This document shows, piece by piece, positions 1-8,460 of a DNA stretch of 39,216 nucleotides. The stretch spans positions 1 to 39,216 of the forward strand of contig CALBWK010000154.1 in NCBI GenBank assembly GCA_937969415.1, read 5' to 3'. The notes beneath the pieces were generated by a model. The model did no database searches. It saw only the letters and a program-made list of their open reading frames with translations, and had not been told where the DNA came from. Source of the DNA: an uncultured Saprospiraceae bacterium (GTDB lineage: Bacteria > Bacteroidota > Bacteroidia > Chitinophagales > Saprospiraceae). Positions within the stretch are counted from its first letter, which is position 1, and the number at the start of each line of letters is the position of its first letter. A program made the translations under genes and the position numbers.

Positions 1-1
1 C

Positions 2-1270
2 CTATTGATGATACCCAATGTCCTCATCCAAAATATCATAAGCGAGAGAGCTAACCGAAAAGTGATCATAGAAGCAGATGTTGCAAAGTCCTATGGGCAG
101 CAACAAAAAGCGATGCCACCGCTTCTAAGGATACCCTATACCATCAGTTATAAATCAAAAGATGGTAAAAAGTTTTCATCTAAAGAAGGCACTTTTACAT
201 TTACGCCTACGGATACTGAAGTCAATTGTCATCTCAAGACAGACACCAGAAAACGGAGCATCTACGAAGTAGTTGTCTACGAATCAGAGATGAAGATCAA
301 AAGTGAGCTAGGTGATAGAAGGGTCTCCAATCGATCACACGCTGATCATACTTTTCATTACGATCAGGCATATCTTATTGTTGGTCTATCAGACCCTAAT
401 GGCCTATCCGATAACTCCAAGATTAGCATCAATGGAAAACCACTAGCTCTAAAAGGGATATCCTCTTATCAAAACGGCAATCTCAGATTTATAAAAACAG
501 AAACATTCAATTATGAGCCAGGGAAGACAATGGATGTACTTGCAGACCTCCACTTTAAAGGTACCAAATCACTAATGGTGGAACCGGTGGGCGAACAGAT
601 GAAAGTCCAGTTAAATTCACCTTGGCAAGACCCTAGCTTTTCTGGTACGCGTCTTCCAGACAATTATGATATAGCCGATGGATTTACCAGCGTCTGGATC
701 ACCAATCAATATGCACACGACTATCCGACCAGTTGGTCAGATGATCAAAAAATAAGAAATAAAAACTATGGCTTCGGTGTAGATCTTATCCAGCCCGTCA
801 ATGAGTATGGCAAAAATACTAGGACTGCCAAGTATGCTCTGCTTATCATTTCACTGACCTTTGGCATCTTCTTTTTCTTTGAAATCCTACTCAAGAAAAA
901 AGTGCACCCTATCCAATACATCTTAATTGGATTTGCATTGACGGTTTTCTATCTCCTACTGTTATCGATTACTGAGCATTTAGGATTCGACCTAGCCTAT
1001 GTCATTTCCTCTATTGCGACGATTAGTCTCATTGTCAGTTACGCCAGTCATCTGCTCAGCTCTAGAAAATCTACCGCTATTCTCAGTCTCCTATTAAGCG
1101 GATTATTTGGATACATCTTTATCATCTTACAGATGCAGGACTTCGCCTTACTCGCAGGAGCCTTAGCTCTATTCACTGTATTGGCTATAGTTATGATGCT
1201 ATCTAGAAAAGTCAATTGGTATGCCCTTAACCAACCTTTTAATCCAGTCACCTCATCAAAAACACTATGA
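2..1270 (+). CDS. creD: CreD-like inner membrane protein (5' end cut by window edge)
   Basis: The reading frame is open to the left edge (the codon at 2-4 is Leu), so the TTG/ATG near position 5 are internal and the first membrane segment is missing. The visible protein starts in IPNVLIQNIISERANR, which fits the end of the CreD N-terminal helix, followed by a large periplasmic region of about 260 residues. Five or six hydrophobic helices lie in the C-terminal third, starting near TAKYALLIISLTFGIFFFFE. This order of one helix, a periplasmic domain and a C-terminal helix bundle is that of CreD (cell envelope integrity, induced by CreBC in enterobacteria). Its biochemical role is not established. 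The stop overlaps the next start as ATGA (1267-1270), so it is translationally coupled to the exosortase gene. Being in the sorting operon suggests an envelope job; that link is inference. Confidence 0.85.
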   Translation, partial: LLMIPNVLIQNIISERANRKVIIEADVAKSYGQQQKAMPPLLRIPYTISYKSKDGKKFSSKEGTFTFTPTDTEVNCHLKTDTRKRSIYEVVVYESEMKIKSELGDRRVSNRSHADHTFHYDQAYLIVGLSDPNGLSDNSKISINGKPLALKGISSYQNGNLRFIKTETFNYEPGKTMDVLADLHFKGTKSLMVEPVGEQMKVQLNSPWQDPSFSGTRLPDNYDIADGFTSVWITNQYAHDYPTSWSDDQKIRNKNYGFGVDLIQPVNEYGKNTRTAKYALLIISLTFGIFFFFEILLKKKVHPIQYILIGFALTVFYLLLLSITEHLGFDLAYVISSIATISLIVSYASHLLSSRKSTAILSLLLSGLFGYIFIILQMQDFALLAGALALFTVLAIVMMLSRKVNWYALNQPFNPVTSSKTL

Positions 1271-1791
1271 AAAAGATAATAGCGCTAGCTGTATTGGGTA
1301 GCAGTTTTATTAGTCTGAAATTTTGGTATAAAACGGCAAGCGTAGAAGCGCTTGCCTTTATCCTCTTTCCTGTAACTAAAATTATTGAGTGGACAACAGG
1401 CAACTCTTCTACTCACCAAACTGGAGAAGGGTATCTATTTAGCAATTTGAATATTATTATTTCGAAATCTTGTTCGGGATTTAACTTCCTTCTGTTGTGT
1501 TCTGTAATGCTTCTGGTACACTTCATCACCAACTCAAAAGCTAGCTCCTCTAATGTACTCATCACCATAACTCTATTAGTAACCTCATATCTTTCCACGC
1601 TTCTAGCCAATTGCTCTAGAATTGTGTGCTCTCTAAAAATAGAGCAACAAAACCAAAATATCATTTCAGCAGATCTCTTGCATACATCGATAGGGATCTT
1701 CACTTATTTCTCTTTTCTCGTCGCCACATATTTACTAGTAGATCACCTTTACTTCAAAAAATTGTCCAATGCAAACACTACTCAATCCTAA
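1267..1791 (+). CDS. xrtK: Exosortase K (XrtK), membrane sorting protease/transpeptidase
   Basis: A 174-residue polytopic protein with the exosortase/archaeosortase active-site triad: Cys69 in SKSCSGFNF, Arg118 in LANCSRI and His139 in LLHTSIGI, each at the end of a predicted membrane helix. Members of this family cleave a short C-terminal tripartite signal (motif, helix, basic tail) on their target, by analogy with sortases. The small size and lack of extra domains match XrtK rather than the larger EpsH/XrtA type. The next gene encodes a protein ending in the MSEP-CTERM signal that is associated with XrtK. The start overlaps creD by ATGA and the 3' end overlaps the target gene by 23 bp, so all three are probably translated together. 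XrtN, another Bacteroidota type linked to VIT-domain targets, is the main alternative; the MSEP motif argues against it. Confidence 0.87.
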   Translation: MKKIIALAVLGSSFISLKFWYKTASVEALAFILFPVTKIIEWTTGNSSTHQTGEGYLFSNLNIIISKSCSGFNFLLLCSVMLLVHFITNSKASSSNVLITITLLVTSYLSTLLANCSRIVCSLKIEQQNQNIISADLLHTSIGIFTYFSFLVATYLLVDHLYFKKLSNANTTQS

Positions 1792-4570
1792 ATGGATATT
1801 TCTGGTGAACACCGTGCCCATTGTACTTGCACTTTTGTTTTTTGGTTATCAATTTCAGCTTATAGAACCTTTCCTTAATTCAGATAGTCAAGAACTTTGG
1901 AAGACTACGGGTTTGATTACGATTGGATTATTGCTTCTTGCAGCGATTGTAGGCTACATACACAAGCAACAAGACAAATCGTTATCCTATCTCTATGCAA
2001 TACTAACTTTACTAGTTTATACCGTCTTTCTCTATTATCTAGATTCAGCCAACAACAGATTGATTCCAAGAGAAGTGGCAAGATGGAGACTCCTCGGCAA
2101 TTGCAGTAATTATTTCACAACAGCACTAATGCCGACACTGGCCCACGCGTTACTGATCTTAATAATCAAACTAACCCCTAACCATAAAGAATCTAGCGCT
2201 TGGGGAAATTTCCTAGGTAGTCTTTGTATTCCACTTTTATGGTATTTTTTCTTACAATTAGCATTACCGTTTTGGCAATTTAATGCACGTCTTTTAGCAG
2301 ATTATAATCTGAGATATGTTATTGGGCTGCCAGCCATAATTGCCTTCATTTTCTTTCTAGGACGCTGTTTTTACATAGCACTAATGAAAGCTACTGAAAA
2401 CAGAAAACAAGATAAGTTCAATTATTTGTTTCTATTTACCTTACTCTTACCCATTATTGGTTTAATTCTGAGCATCCCGATAACTTGTTTTGGGGATTTT
2501 CAGAGCGGTTGGTTCTTTGGGCTATCCAGTTTAAATGGCATACTCCTTTGCTGGGAAGATAGCCTCAAGCCTAAATTGCGATTGACTATATTTTTAGGAC
2601 GCTGTGCGCTGCTTACTTTCTCACTGTACTTCTTTCTGGTCTTCTTACCGTATCTACCCTTTTCATTAGCAGCCATCCTAATCTTTGGATTGGGTTTCTT
2701 GATGATCACACCTATCATCTTGACGGTTCTGCACTTCAAATCAATCAAAAAAGATTTCAATTTTCTTTCTACTCATTACTCCAAGAAGCGTCTATGTGCA
2801 CTTGCCGCCTTAGCTTTTATGATTATACCTTTTGGTGTAACACTTAATTACTCTTGGCACAAACATAATCTGAACCAAGCGTTAGATTATGTATACCAAT
2901 CAGATTACTCTGCCGCTAACACAATAAACAAGGACCACTTGCAAAAAACAATTGAATCCATTAGGGCAAGTAAAAGAAGATCAAATTTCTTTGACAGCAA
3001 TAATACACCTTTTCTATCTGCTTACTATAACTGGTTGGTACTTGATAACTTAACCATATCAACAGAAAAAGTTGACAAGCTAGAGTCCATCTTTCTGGGC
3101 ATCACTAGAGAAATTAAACCTTGGCGAAGGCCGCGACCCGGTCCACAACCGACAAAGGGTATAGACCTAACCAGCTACAAGGTCTCTAGTCAATATGACT
3201 CCGATGAGGGTGCTTATCGCAGTTGGATCGATTTAGAATTAACTAACAACTCCAATTCAAGATTGGGCGAGTATGCCACCACTTTTGAGTTGCCCACAGG
3301 GGCTTGGATTTCTGATTACTATCTATACGTAGGAGACAGGAAAGACTTCGGCCTACTTGCAGAGAAGCGGGCAGCTAAGTGGATCTATTCTACAATAAGA
3401 AATATCAATCGAGATCCTGGTATTCTCTATTATCTAAGTGGTAACAAAATAAGATTCAAGGTATTTCCTTTTTCGAAAGATGAGGTTAGAATGACTGGGT
3501 TTGAAATCTTACATAAGGAACCATTCGTCTTAGAGATAGATGGTCAACAAAAGCAGTTAGGCGAGCCGCATAAAATATCAAGTTCTGGTTACGAAAATGA
3601 TGAAGTCATCTATCTAACTGCAGAAGAAAAAAAGAAATTAAATTTCACCACACGTACACCCTATTTCCATTTCATCATTGATGCGAGTCGTGATCATAAT
3701 GTAAAACCCCACATCGACAACATCAAAAATTTCTACAAACAGCACAAGCTCCCTACGCAAAACAGCAAAGTCACTTTTGCCAACGCAGGCCAGACAACTC
3801 TAGACTTTGATGAGCTCAACTATTGGCCAACTTTTTGGGATAACCTTAATCGAGATGGTGGACTCTTCTTGGATAGGGCTATCAAAAAGACATTTTACGA
3901 CGCCTACAAAGAGCACACCAGCACCTACCCTATCATCATTGTCTTATCTGACAAACCTGATGATAAGATTCCGACTGTAGACACGAGAGACTGGGACTTC
4001 GCCTATCCAGAAGGGACCACTTATTATAAGCTAGACAATGAAGCTCCACTTTTAAGACAGATAGGCATATCCTATGACACCATGCTCTACACCAACCCCC
4101 TTTGTCTATTAGATAAACAACTCGTGAGAGAATACATTATGGAAGATGGATCATACAGATATCTAGCTGACAATAACGAAGGAAGCATCCTACTTAAAAA
4201 TGACCAGTTAGAAATTTCTGATAAACAAATCTCAGAAAAGAGCTGGATCACAGGACTCTTCCTACAGGCGAAGCATCATAGTCATATCCTGCATCCAGAA
4301 CAGATCAATGCTGAATGGACTTCTGTAGTCAGGCAGAGTATTAGATCACGTATAATGACCCCGCTCACCTCCTACATAGTTCTAGAAACTGAAGCACAAA
4401 AGCAAAGACTTCTCAAAAAACAGAAAGATATTCTCGCGGGGCACAAGGGCCTTGATGCAGATAATCAAGCCCGTAATATGTCAGAGCCTCCATTGTGGTT
4501 GATGCTCTTAATACTGATTTTCTTTCTGGCATTTATGGAATGGAGAAAGCGTGCCAATCAATTAATATAG
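1769..4570 (+). CDS. MSEP-CTERM sorting domain protein, polytopic with VIT-like and vWA-like domains
   Basis: A 933-residue protein. Residues 1 to about 370 hold roughly ten hydrophobic helices and no cleavable signal peptide. Residues about 467-590 resemble a VIT (vault/inter-alpha-trypsin) domain: beta-rich, with LPTGAWISDYYLYVGDR and an AEKRAAKWIY segment. Residues about 628-760 look like a degraded von Willebrand A fold: IIDASRD where DxSxS is expected, GGLFLDRAI without the metal-binding Thr, then IIVLSDKP. The last 30 residues are a sorting signal: MSEP at 904-907, a hydrophobic helix, then the basic cluster EWRKR. This is the presumed substrate of the XrtK encoded just upstream, whose gene it overlaps. 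Cleavage near MSEP would release or re-anchor the large periplasmic part while the N-terminal helices stay in the membrane. The physiological role is unknown. A terminator follows the stop. Confidence 0.88.
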   Translation: MQTLLNPKWIFLVNTVPIVLALLFFGYQFQLIEPFLNSDSQELWKTTGLITIGLLLLAAIVGYIHKQQDKSLSYLYAILTLLVYTVFLYYLDSANNRLIPREVARWRLLGNCSNYFTTALMPTLAHALLILIIKLTPNHKESSAWGNFLGSLCIPLLWYFFLQLALPFWQFNARLLADYNLRYVIGLPAIIAFIFFLGRCFYIALMKATENRKQDKFNYLFLFTLLLPIIGLILSIPITCFGDFQSGWFFGLSSLNGILLCWEDSLKPKLRLTIFLGRCALLTFSLYFFLVFLPYLPFSLAAILIFGLGFLMITPIILTVLHFKSIKKDFNFLSTHYSKKRLCALAALAFMIIPFGVTLNYSWHKHNLNQALDYVYQSDYSAANTINKDHLQKTIESIRASKRRSNFFDSNNTPFLSAYYNWLVLDNLTISTEKVDKLESIFLGITREIKPWRRPRPGPQPTKGIDLTSYKVSSQYDSDEGAYRSWIDLELTNNSNSRLGEYATTFELPTGAWISDYYLYVGDRKDFGLLAEKRAAKWIYSTIRNINRDPGILYYLSGNKIRFKVFPFSKDEVRMTGFEILHKEPFVLEIDGQQKQLGEPHKISSSGYENDEVIYLTAEEKKKLNFTTRTPYFHFIIDASRDHNVKPHIDNIKNFYKQHKLPTQNSKVTFANAGQTTLDFDELNYWPTFWDNLNRDGGLFLDRAIKKTFYDAYKEHTSTYPIIIVLSDKPDDKIPTVDTRDWDFAYPEGTTYYKLDNEAPLLRQIGISYDTMLYTNPLCLLDKQLVREYIMEDGSYRYLADNNEGSILLKNDQLEISDKQISEKSWITGLFLQAKHHSHILHPEQINAEWTSVVRQSIRSRIMTPLTSYIVLETEAQKQRLLKKQKDILAGHKGLDADNQARNMSEPPLWLMLLILIFFLAFMEWRKRANQLI

Positions 4571-4589
4571 AATCTTATTCATTCATAGG

Positions 4590-4629
4590 GGATCTAGTGT
4601 AACAGGATTGTTACCTAGGTCCTTTTTTT
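4590..4629 (+). terminator. Rho-independent terminator of the creD-xrtK-MSEP operon
   Basis: The left arm 4590-4597 (GGATCTAG) pairs with 4615-4622 (CTAGGTCC) with one G-T pair. The inner arms GTAAC (4599-4603) and GTTAC (4610-4614) pair around the loop AGGATT, with one bulged T at 4598. Seven T follow directly (4623-4629). The T run is on the plus side only, so it ends the plus-strand operon. It runs into the stop codon of the convergent ydjM-like gene. Confidence 0.9.
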
Positions 4630-5833
4630 ATATACCTTTGATTCTCTCCCATAATTTCCCAAAGATGTCATTCACTTTATCGTCATCAGGACCGCCTCGG
4701 TTTTCTATCATATCATAACTGCCGTCGGCTTGTTGCTCTACGATAAATCTAAAAATATAATCGTCTTCGCTGCCATCACCTACAAAGGTGCCGAACCGCA
4801 GATCATTGACTTGGAGTCGCCCGTCTTTTCTGGTCAGCACACTGTAATAATTATTACTAAACCATCTCAGGATATTGATCGTCCTATCATCTTGCGAATC
4901 TGGTAATAGATTATGCTTTTTCTCTATCTCATTAAACTTGATAGGAGAAGTATCAAAGATCGAATACTGTCCTTGGTAGAACTTGTCATCACTCTCTATC
5001 GTCGCACTCCACAGAAGATTATTGAAAATAGTAGGGCCTGTTATCAATCTGTTATACTCAATATTTTGTTCAGCAAGCTGTTGCTTGTATACTTTCTTTA
5101 TTCGTTGTTGGTGCCAGACAGTAAACAAGAGATAGCTACAACTCAATCCTATCCCCAACCAATTCCAAAATCGCCGCTGGGGTTGTGTCCTCAGATAACG
5201 GGCAGCCATTACAAGGCAGAAAATAAACGGTATCGTATACCCTATAGGATCTGCCACAGAAATAGACCCTATTGCCGCCCTATAATTGCTAAACGGTAGA
5301 AAGAGTTGTGTCCCGTACATCGTAAAAGTATCTAAAAGGGAGTGAGTCGCAAAGGCTAGAAAAAACATCCATTGCCAGGATCTCAGTGAAGCATTTTCTT
5401 TTAGAACTGGAGTCTCGCCATTCTTTCTACTGATTACGGTGTACATGCCGCCTGCAACTATGAAGGCCACCACAGCAACAAGATTAGAGTTCCAATCATT
5501 GCCAAAAAGAAAGTAAACAATACTGATGGGTATACAGGATAGAAACAAGGAGAGTACTAGTTGGAGGAAATTTCTGGAATAACGACTTTGATAAAGTTTA
5601 TAGATCAACCAACCGAAACCCAACCCTGCGACAACAGCAAAGAAAAAAGAGTGAGAAATCCCACGATGAAAAGCCAAGGTATCTATCTCAGTCAATAAAG
5701 GTTTTGTTATGACATCAAGGTCTGGTATAGTGCCGCCGACGGCACCCCAAAACATAGCCTTATTGCCTAGCTTCTTGCCCAAGACAGCCTCACCTACAGC
5801 AGCGCCGAGGACTATCTGTGATACTGAATCCAT
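4628..5833 (-). CDS. YdjM-family membrane-bound metal-dependent hydrolase
   Basis: A 401-residue protein with the motifs of the YdjM/DUF457 family: IPDLD at 36-40, HRGISHS at 56-62 and THSLLD at 163-168, which supply His and Asp ligands for a metal. Several membrane helices lie in residues 1-235, followed by a soluble C-terminal region of about 165 residues. Family members are inner membrane proteins annotated as metal-dependent hydrolases; no substrate is established, although some homologues are damage-induced in enterobacteria. The ATG overlaps the stop of rnc as TAATG, so it is translationally coupled to that gene and probably the last member of the acpP-fabF-rnc transcript. The C-terminal soluble part is longer than in minimal YdjM proteins. 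Confidence 0.85.
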   Translation of the reverse strand: MDSVSQIVLGAAVGEAVLGKKLGNKAMFWGAVGGTIPDLDVITKPLLTEIDTLAFHRGISHSFFFAVVAGLGFGWLIYKLYQSRYSRNFLQLVLSLFLSCIPISIVYFLFGNDWNSNLVAVVAFIVAGGMYTVISRKNGETPVLKENASLRSWQWMFFLAFATHSLLDTFTMYGTQLFLPFSNYRAAIGSISVADPIGYTIPFIFCLVMAARYLRTQPQRRFWNWLGIGLSCSYLLFTVWHQQRIKKVYKQQLAEQNIEYNRLITGPTIFNNLLWSATIESDDKFYQGQYSIFDTSPIKFNEIEKKHNLLPDSQDDRTINILRWFSNNYYSVLTRKDGRLQVNDLRFGTFVGDGSEDDYIFRFIVEQQADGSYDMIENRGGPDDDKVNDIFGKLWERIKGI

Positions 5834-6564
5834 TAATTAAGATTGACGATATTGAGATTTTTAAGTGCAAGAGAGGAAGCCGTTTGCTCCGCAGATTTCT
5901 TATTAAAATCTTCTGCAGTAGAGACCTCTTTTCCATCTAGATAAACACCGATACGAAAGCGATCTCGCTTATCCATCTTGTATTTGCTTATAAGCTTGTA
6001 GGCGATAGTCCTACCCTCTTTCTGTCCCCATTCTAGAAGCTGACTCTTATAATTATCGTCACTGGTTTCTAGCTCGTGGATATCAAGATAACGCATCAGT
6101 ATTTTTGAGATGACATAGTTTCTGGTCTTATCGTAACCATATTCTATATACAAAGCGCCGACCATTGCCTCAAAGGCATTACCCAACATAGAATAGCTCA
6201 TCTTACCTTGACTATACTTCGTGAGGATGACATCGATACCCATTCTTTCTGCGACTTCATTAAGCGTTTTTCTCTTGACGATTTTTGATCGCATCTTGGT
6301 GAGGAAACCCTCAGCTTTTCCTGGATACTTTTTATAGAGATACTCGGCGACTATTGTAGATAAGACTGCATCCCCTAGGTATTCTAGTCGCTCATTATTA
6401 TAAGACTTGATGGATTGCTTCTCCTCAGCATTGTTCATCGACTTGTGGAAGAAGGCGAGCTTGAACAGTCGCATGTTATCAGGGACAAACCCTAACACAG
6501 ACTTCAGCTTTTTGGCGAGGTCTTTCTCGCTGGAGATATAATAATTATAGAATCGTCTTACCAA
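5833..6564 (-). CDS. rnc: Ribonuclease III
   Basis: Cuts double-stranded RNA in rRNA and mRNA processing. The RNase III signature NNERLEYLGDAV lies at residues 56-67 with catalytic acidic residues Glu61 and Asp65, and the second acidic helix is NAFEAMVGALYIEYG. A double-stranded RNA-binding domain spans about residues 172-240 and ends in the usual Lys/Ala-rich helix. At 243 residues it has normal family length. The start is TTG at 6564: there is no ATG upstream in frame, and the next Met is residue 31, already inside the domain. It sits 33 bp after fabF, a common order in Bacteroidota, and overlaps the next gene by one base. Confidence 0.95.
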   Translation of the reverse strand: MVRRFYNYYISSEKDLAKKLKSVLGFVPDNMRLFKLAFFHKSMNNAEEKQSIKSYNNERLEYLGDAVLSTIVAEYLYKKYPGKAEGFLTKMRSKIVKRKTLNEVAERMGIDVILTKYSQGKMSYSMLGNAFEAMVGALYIEYGYDKTRNYVISKILMRYLDIHELETSDDNYKSQLLEWGQKEGRTIAYKLISKYKMDKRDRFRIGVYLDGKEVSTAEDFNKKSAEQTASSLALKNLNIVNLN

Positions 6565-6597
6565 TACAAGTCAAGGTTATAAACACGCTGTACGTGC

Positions 6598-7836
6598 TTA
6601 AAGCTTTTTGAAAATTACCGTTGAATTATGACCTCCGAAACCAAATGTATTGCTCAAAGCGTAATTAACCACCCTTTTTTGCGACTTATTTAGTGTAAAG
6701 TTGATTTTCTGATCCAATTCAGGGTCCAGATTATAGTTATTAATTGTCGGTGGCACCTCTTGTTCATTGATTGCAACTATACAGGCAAGTGCCTCAGCAG
6801 CGCCCGCAGCCCCAAGCAAGTGCCCAGTCATAGACTTGGTAGAACTGATATTGACATCATAGACATGATCTCCAAAAACTCTCTTAATGGCCTTAGTCTC
6901 GGCTACATCTCCAAGAGGAGTAGATGTGCCATGTACATTAATATAATCAATATCTGAAGGCTGTAATCCCGCATCTGACAAAGCCGCTTGCATCACTTCC
7001 ATAGCCCCGAGTCCTTCTGGGTGTGGTGCCGTCATATGGTAGGCATCAGCTGTTGCCCCGGAACCTACTACCTCAGCATAGATCTTAGCTCCTCGGGCTT
7101 TGGCTCTTTCATACTCTTCTACAATTAAGCAACCACCACCTTCGCCAAGTACAAATCCATCCCTATCTGCATCGAAGGGTCTAGAAGCTACAAGCGGATC
7201 ATCATTTCTTGTAGACAAAGCTTTCATAGAGGAAAACCCTCCTATACCTGCCTTAGTTACAGATGCTTCTGAGCCACCAGTAATAACAATGTCACCTCGT
7301 CCTAATCTGATATAATCAAACGCCGCTGATATCGCATGGCTAGCAGAAGCACAAGCAGATACAGTCGTATAGTTAGCACCTCTGAAGCCGTACTTCATAG
7401 AAATATGACCTGGTGCTATATCAGCTATAAGCATGGGAATAAGAAATGGACTGTAGCGCCTAACTTTTGCCACAGTAGCTTCCTCGATTTGTCGTTCTAT
7501 GGTTTCAAAACCACCAATACCACTCCCCCAGATAACACCAGCTCTATTAAGTTGTATCTTTTCTAGATCCAGCCCACTGTCTTTCATCGCTTCCTCAGCA
7601 GCTATCAGTGCAAACTGACTAAATCTATCCAGCCTATTGATCTCTCTTCTATCAAAGTGTTCTTTGGGATCATAACCTTTGACCTCACAAGCAAATCTTG
7701 TCTTGAAATCCGTAGGATCAAAACGTGTTATGGGCCCAGCCCCACTCTTACCAGCTAGCAAGCCTTCTGCATAAGCCTTATAATTATTTCCTAGCGGAGT
7801 GATGGCTCCAACACCTGTTACTACTACCCTTTTCAT
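6598..7836 (-). CDS. fabF: Beta-ketoacyl-ACP synthase II
   Basis: Elongates fatty acids by condensing acyl-enzyme with malonyl-ACP in the cytoplasm. It has the complete thiolase-fold active site: nucleophile Cys162 in TVSACASASHA, His302 in VHGTSTPLGD, Lys334 in SSTKSMTGH and His339 in the following GHLLGAAGAAE. At 412 residues it has the normal length for FabF. It follows its substrate carrier gene acpP on the same strand after 109 bp that hold a terminator-like hairpin, and precedes rnc. The start is ATG (MKRVVVTGVGAITPLG), the standard N-terminus of the family. Confidence 0.97.
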   Translation of the reverse strand: MKRVVVTGVGAITPLGNNYKAYAEGLLAGKSGAGPITRFDPTDFKTRFACEVKGYDPKEHFDRREINRLDRFSQFALIAAEEAMKDSGLDLEKIQLNRAGVIWGSGIGGFETIERQIEEATVAKVRRYSPFLIPMLIADIAPGHISMKYGFRGANYTTVSACASASHAISAAFDYIRLGRGDIVITGGSEASVTKAGIGGFSSMKALSTRNDDPLVASRPFDADRDGFVLGEGGGCLIVEEYERAKARGAKIYAEVVGSGATADAYHMTAPHPEGLGAMEVMQAALSDAGLQPSDIDYINVHGTSTPLGDVAETKAIKRVFGDHVYDVNISSTKSMTGHLLGAAGAAEALACIVAINEQEVPPTINNYNLDPELDQKINFTLNKSQKRVVNYALSNTFGFGGHNSTVIFKKL

Positions 7837-7883
7837 TTGGTATTTTTAAACTTTGAGTATAGAAAACTCTCTGCCATAAAGAT

Positions 7884-7920
7884 AAAAAAAGTCCACCAGC
7901 ACCTTGCCAATGGACTTTTT
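7884..7920 (-). terminator. Terminator-like hairpin between acpP and fabF
   Basis: The arms AAAAAGTCCA (7886-7895) and TGGACTTTTT (7911-7920) are perfectly complementary over 10 bp around a 15-nt loop. Read on the minus strand, the stem ends in a run of seven T (complement of 7884-7890). It lies after acpP and before fabF, so it probably ends part of the acpP transcripts while some read through. The AT ends make it usable on both strands. Confidence 0.75.
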
Positions 7921-7945
7921 GTATATCGTTCTAGATAGCTTAGAT

Positions 7946-8182
7946 CTAAGCTTTGGCTTTTTCTAAGTATGAAACGGCATTCCCAACAGTAGCGATCTTT
8001 TCCGCTTCTTCATCAGGTATAGCGATATCGAATTCTTTTTCGAATTCCATAATAAGCTCAACCGTATCAAGGGAATCAGCGCCTAAATCATTAGTGAAGC
8101 TTGATGCTTCAGTGATTTCAGACTCATCAACGCCTAATTTATCAACGATGATTTGTTTAACCTTGTCTGCAATGTTTGACAT
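7946..8182 (-). CDS. acpP: Acyl carrier protein
   Basis: A small acidic carrier of growing fatty acyl chains. The phosphopantetheine attachment site is Ser37 in the motif [12 protein letters not shown]. With the start at ATG 8182 the protein is 78 residues ([17 protein letters not shown]), the normal family length. A start 30 bases upstream is open but would add a non-conserved basic leader and overlap the likely promoter, so it was not used. It is the first gene of the fatty-acid cluster and is divergent from pyk. Confidence 0.97.
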   Translation of the reverse strand: MSNIADKVKQIIVDKLGVDESEITEASSFTNDLGADSLDTVELIMEFEKEFDIAIPDEEAEKIATVGNAVSYLEKAKA

Positions 8183-8209
8183 AATAAGTACTTTTTGTTT
8201 TTGTGGTCG

Positions 8210-8240
8210 CAAAATAAGCCAATTGTAAACTTACGACAAA
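8210..8240 (-). promoter_or_regulatory. Possible acpP promoter
   Basis: Read on the minus strand, TTTG (8237-8240) is followed 20 bases later by TATTTTG (8210-8216). This approximates the Bacteroidota pair TTTG / TAnnTTTG with one spacer base missing in the -7 box. It would give a leader of about 20-25 nt before the ATG at 8182. The match is imperfect. Confidence 0.35.
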
Positions 8241-8460
8241 GCATACTTTGCAAAAAAATGATAATAAACTGCGCTAAGTAATTGAATATCAATAGTTTCT
8301 TAACTCTCGGTTTAGCAATAATAGCTACAGTACAGCTCTCTAAGTGCTTTATCTGCTTGAAAGTTCCCCCAACCCATAGAACCTTAATTCTATTTAAAGT
8401 ATCTTTAGTAATTGTATATTATACACCAAGTACCTTCTCCAAACGAAAAAAACTAGGACA

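Noticed and set aside
1267-1791. Exosortase as XrtN instead of XrtK
   Set aside because: A VIT-like domain in the target would fit XrtN, but the literal MSEP motif at the target C-terminus is the mark of the XrtK system.
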